Below are positions 35,185-36,158 of a stretch of DNA of 36,158 bases, one piece after another (the stretch's first letter is position 1; each line of letters opens with the position of its first letter). The notes under the pieces are model-generated. The model made no database searches. It worked only from the letters and a program-made list of their open reading frames with translations, and was not told the DNA's origin. The stretch is from the NCBI GenBank assembly GCA_937902985.1, contig CALFNG010000388.1:1-36158 (forward strand). The letters are read 5' to 3'. The position numbers and the translations under genes are program-made. The DNA is from an uncultured Myxococcales bacterium. Its GTDB lineage: Bacteria; Myxococcota_A; Polyangia; Polyangiales; Polyangiaceae.

Positions 35185-36006
35185 ATGACGCCGATTCGCG
35201 AACAGACCGTACTCGTCACCGGAGCGACCGACGGATTGGGCACGGGGGTCGCCCTCGATCTGGCGCGCCGCGGGGCCACCGTGCTCGTGCACGGGCGCGA
35301 CGCCGGACGGATCGCGCGCACGGTAGACGAAGTGAAGCGGGCGAGCCGTGGCGGCGCCGTGCGCTCGTACAAGGCGGACTTCGCTTCGCTTGCGGAAGTG
35401 AGGGCGATGGCCGCCGAGCTCGTCGCGAACGAACCGCGGCTCGACGCGCTCGTGAACAACGCCGGCATCGGCACGACCGTGCCCGGTGGCCCCGCCCGTC
35501 AGGAGAGCGCCGACGGGCACGAGCTCCGGTTCGCGGTGAACTACCTCGCGCCGTATCTCTTGACGCGGCTCCTCTTGCCGAAGCTCCGGAGCTCGGCGCC
35601 CGCGCGCGTCGTCAACGTGAGCTCGGCGGGCCAGATGTCGCTCGACGTCGACGACGTGATGCTCCACCGCGGGTATACCGGCGTGCGCGCGTACTGTCAG
35701 AGCAAGCTCGCGCAGATCCTCTTCACGATCGACCTCGCCGACGAGCTCCGCGTGGCACGGGTCACCGTGAACGCGCTTCACCCGGCGACGTACATGCCCA
35801 CGAAGATCGTCGAGTCGCCCACGAGCAGCCTGAAAGAGGGCGTCGACGCCACCGTGCGCCTCGTCGTGGAGCCCGCGCTCGACGCGGTGTCGGGCCAGTA
35901 TTTCGACGGGACGCGCGAGACGAGGGCGAACGGGCAGGCTTACGACAAGGTGGCGAGGCAAAAGCTGCGCGCGCTCTCGGCCGCCCTCGCCGGCGTCGAC
36001 GGGTGA
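35185..36006 (+). CDS. Short-chain dehydrogenase/reductase
   Basis: The 273-residue protein is a classical-type SDR. The NAD(P)-binding TGATDGLG is at 12-19, NNAG at 91-94, the catalytic Ser in VNVSS (about 146) and YCQSK (Y170, K174). After it the usual substrate-binding loop and ALHPATYMPTKI are seen. The arrangement is closest to the WW-oxidoreductase/retinol-dehydrogenase-like group. The substrate cannot be told. The preceding 229-nt gap holds no gene that I can support. Confidence 0.93.
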   Translation: MTPIREQTVLVTGATDGLGTGVALDLARRGATVLVHGRDAGRIARTVDEVKRASRGGAVRSYKADFASLAEVRAMAAELVANEPRLDALVNNAGIGTTVPGGPARQESADGHELRFAVNYLAPYLLTRLLLPKLRSSAPARVVNVSSAGQMSLDVDDVMLHRGYTGVRAYCQSKLAQILFTIDLADELRVARVTVNALHPATYMPTKIVESPTSSLKEGVDATVRLVVEPALDAVSGQYFDGTRETRANGQAYDKVARQKLRALSAALAGVDG

Positions 36007-36158
36007 GCGACGAGGCGGGCATCGATGCGCTCGGCGATGTTGAACGACACGCCAGACTCGGCATCTATCCTGACGCAGGGGGGGCCCGGTGAACGTCGCA
36101 TCCCGACTCTGCCCAGGTTGGAGGCGGCGGACGGGTATTTTTATGGTCTACGGGTCCA
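36007..36158. other. End of window, no supported gene
   Basis: After the dehydrogenase stop no confident gene is present. A GTG at 36089 begins a frame that stays open to the window edge, with a G-rich stretch a few bases upstream. About 23 codons are too few to judge, so I make no product call. Confidence 0.3.

Overview
The window is 36 kb of very GC-rich bacterial chromosome with about 37 protein-coding genes or gene remnants and no tRNA, rRNA, CRISPR array or transposase gene that I can see. The gene content suggests a myxobacterium-like organism (Myxococcota, possibly Polyangiales). The signs are a two-FHA protein with zinc ribbons, Asp/Gly-rich lipoproteins, an ECF sigma/FecR-type pair, PilZ and two-component genes, S26- and M50-type proteins and HupE/DUF4331 genes. 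The placement is inference; no marker here fixes the taxonomy.

Layout. 1-1560: a truncated GntR-family regulator with an operator-like site, then purC-purS (purine synthesis). 1581-5677, minus strand: a thiolase and an overlapping operon of a metallo-beta-lactamase-fold hydrolase, a 75-residue unknown, a FliH/SctL-like protein and an M50 membrane protease. 5813-8377: a small basic unknown protein, then an ECF sigma factor translationally coupled to a FecR-domain membrane protein. 8378-8576: a repeat-rich spacer. 8577-16089: a PilZ protein, a membrane-anchored helical protein leading into a response regulator/histidine kinase pair, a signal-peptidase-like protein without its catalytic residues, a two-FHA protein and a DUF255 thioredoxin-fold protein. 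A 33-bp inverted repeat separates these from pcnB on the minus strand. dnaK follows with its own terminator.

20001-27711 is the most unusual part. On the minus strand lies a sulfonate-uptake (ssu) cluster in decay: ssuC is joined by deletion to the last third of ssuB, ssuA is intact, then come an OprO/P-like porin and a small lipoprotein, and finally a frameshifted and truncated ssuD. Divergent from it is an intact, tightly packed operon for an AprA-like flavoprotein, a two-cluster ferredoxin and a HEAT-repeat protein. This is the best candidate for an uncharacterised system, probably in organosulfur metabolism. A TPR protein and a HupE/UreJ-like membrane protein with an EF-hand-like loop follow at once and may share the transcript.

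30157-36006 holds a Ser/Pro-rich lipoprotein, a DUF4331 protein coupled to a small lipoprotein, a basic DUF6496-like protein, a PAP2 phosphatase, a beta-carbonic anhydrase and a short-chain dehydrogenase. Short tandem duplications (9-17 nt) recur across the window, both inside genes in frame and between genes.
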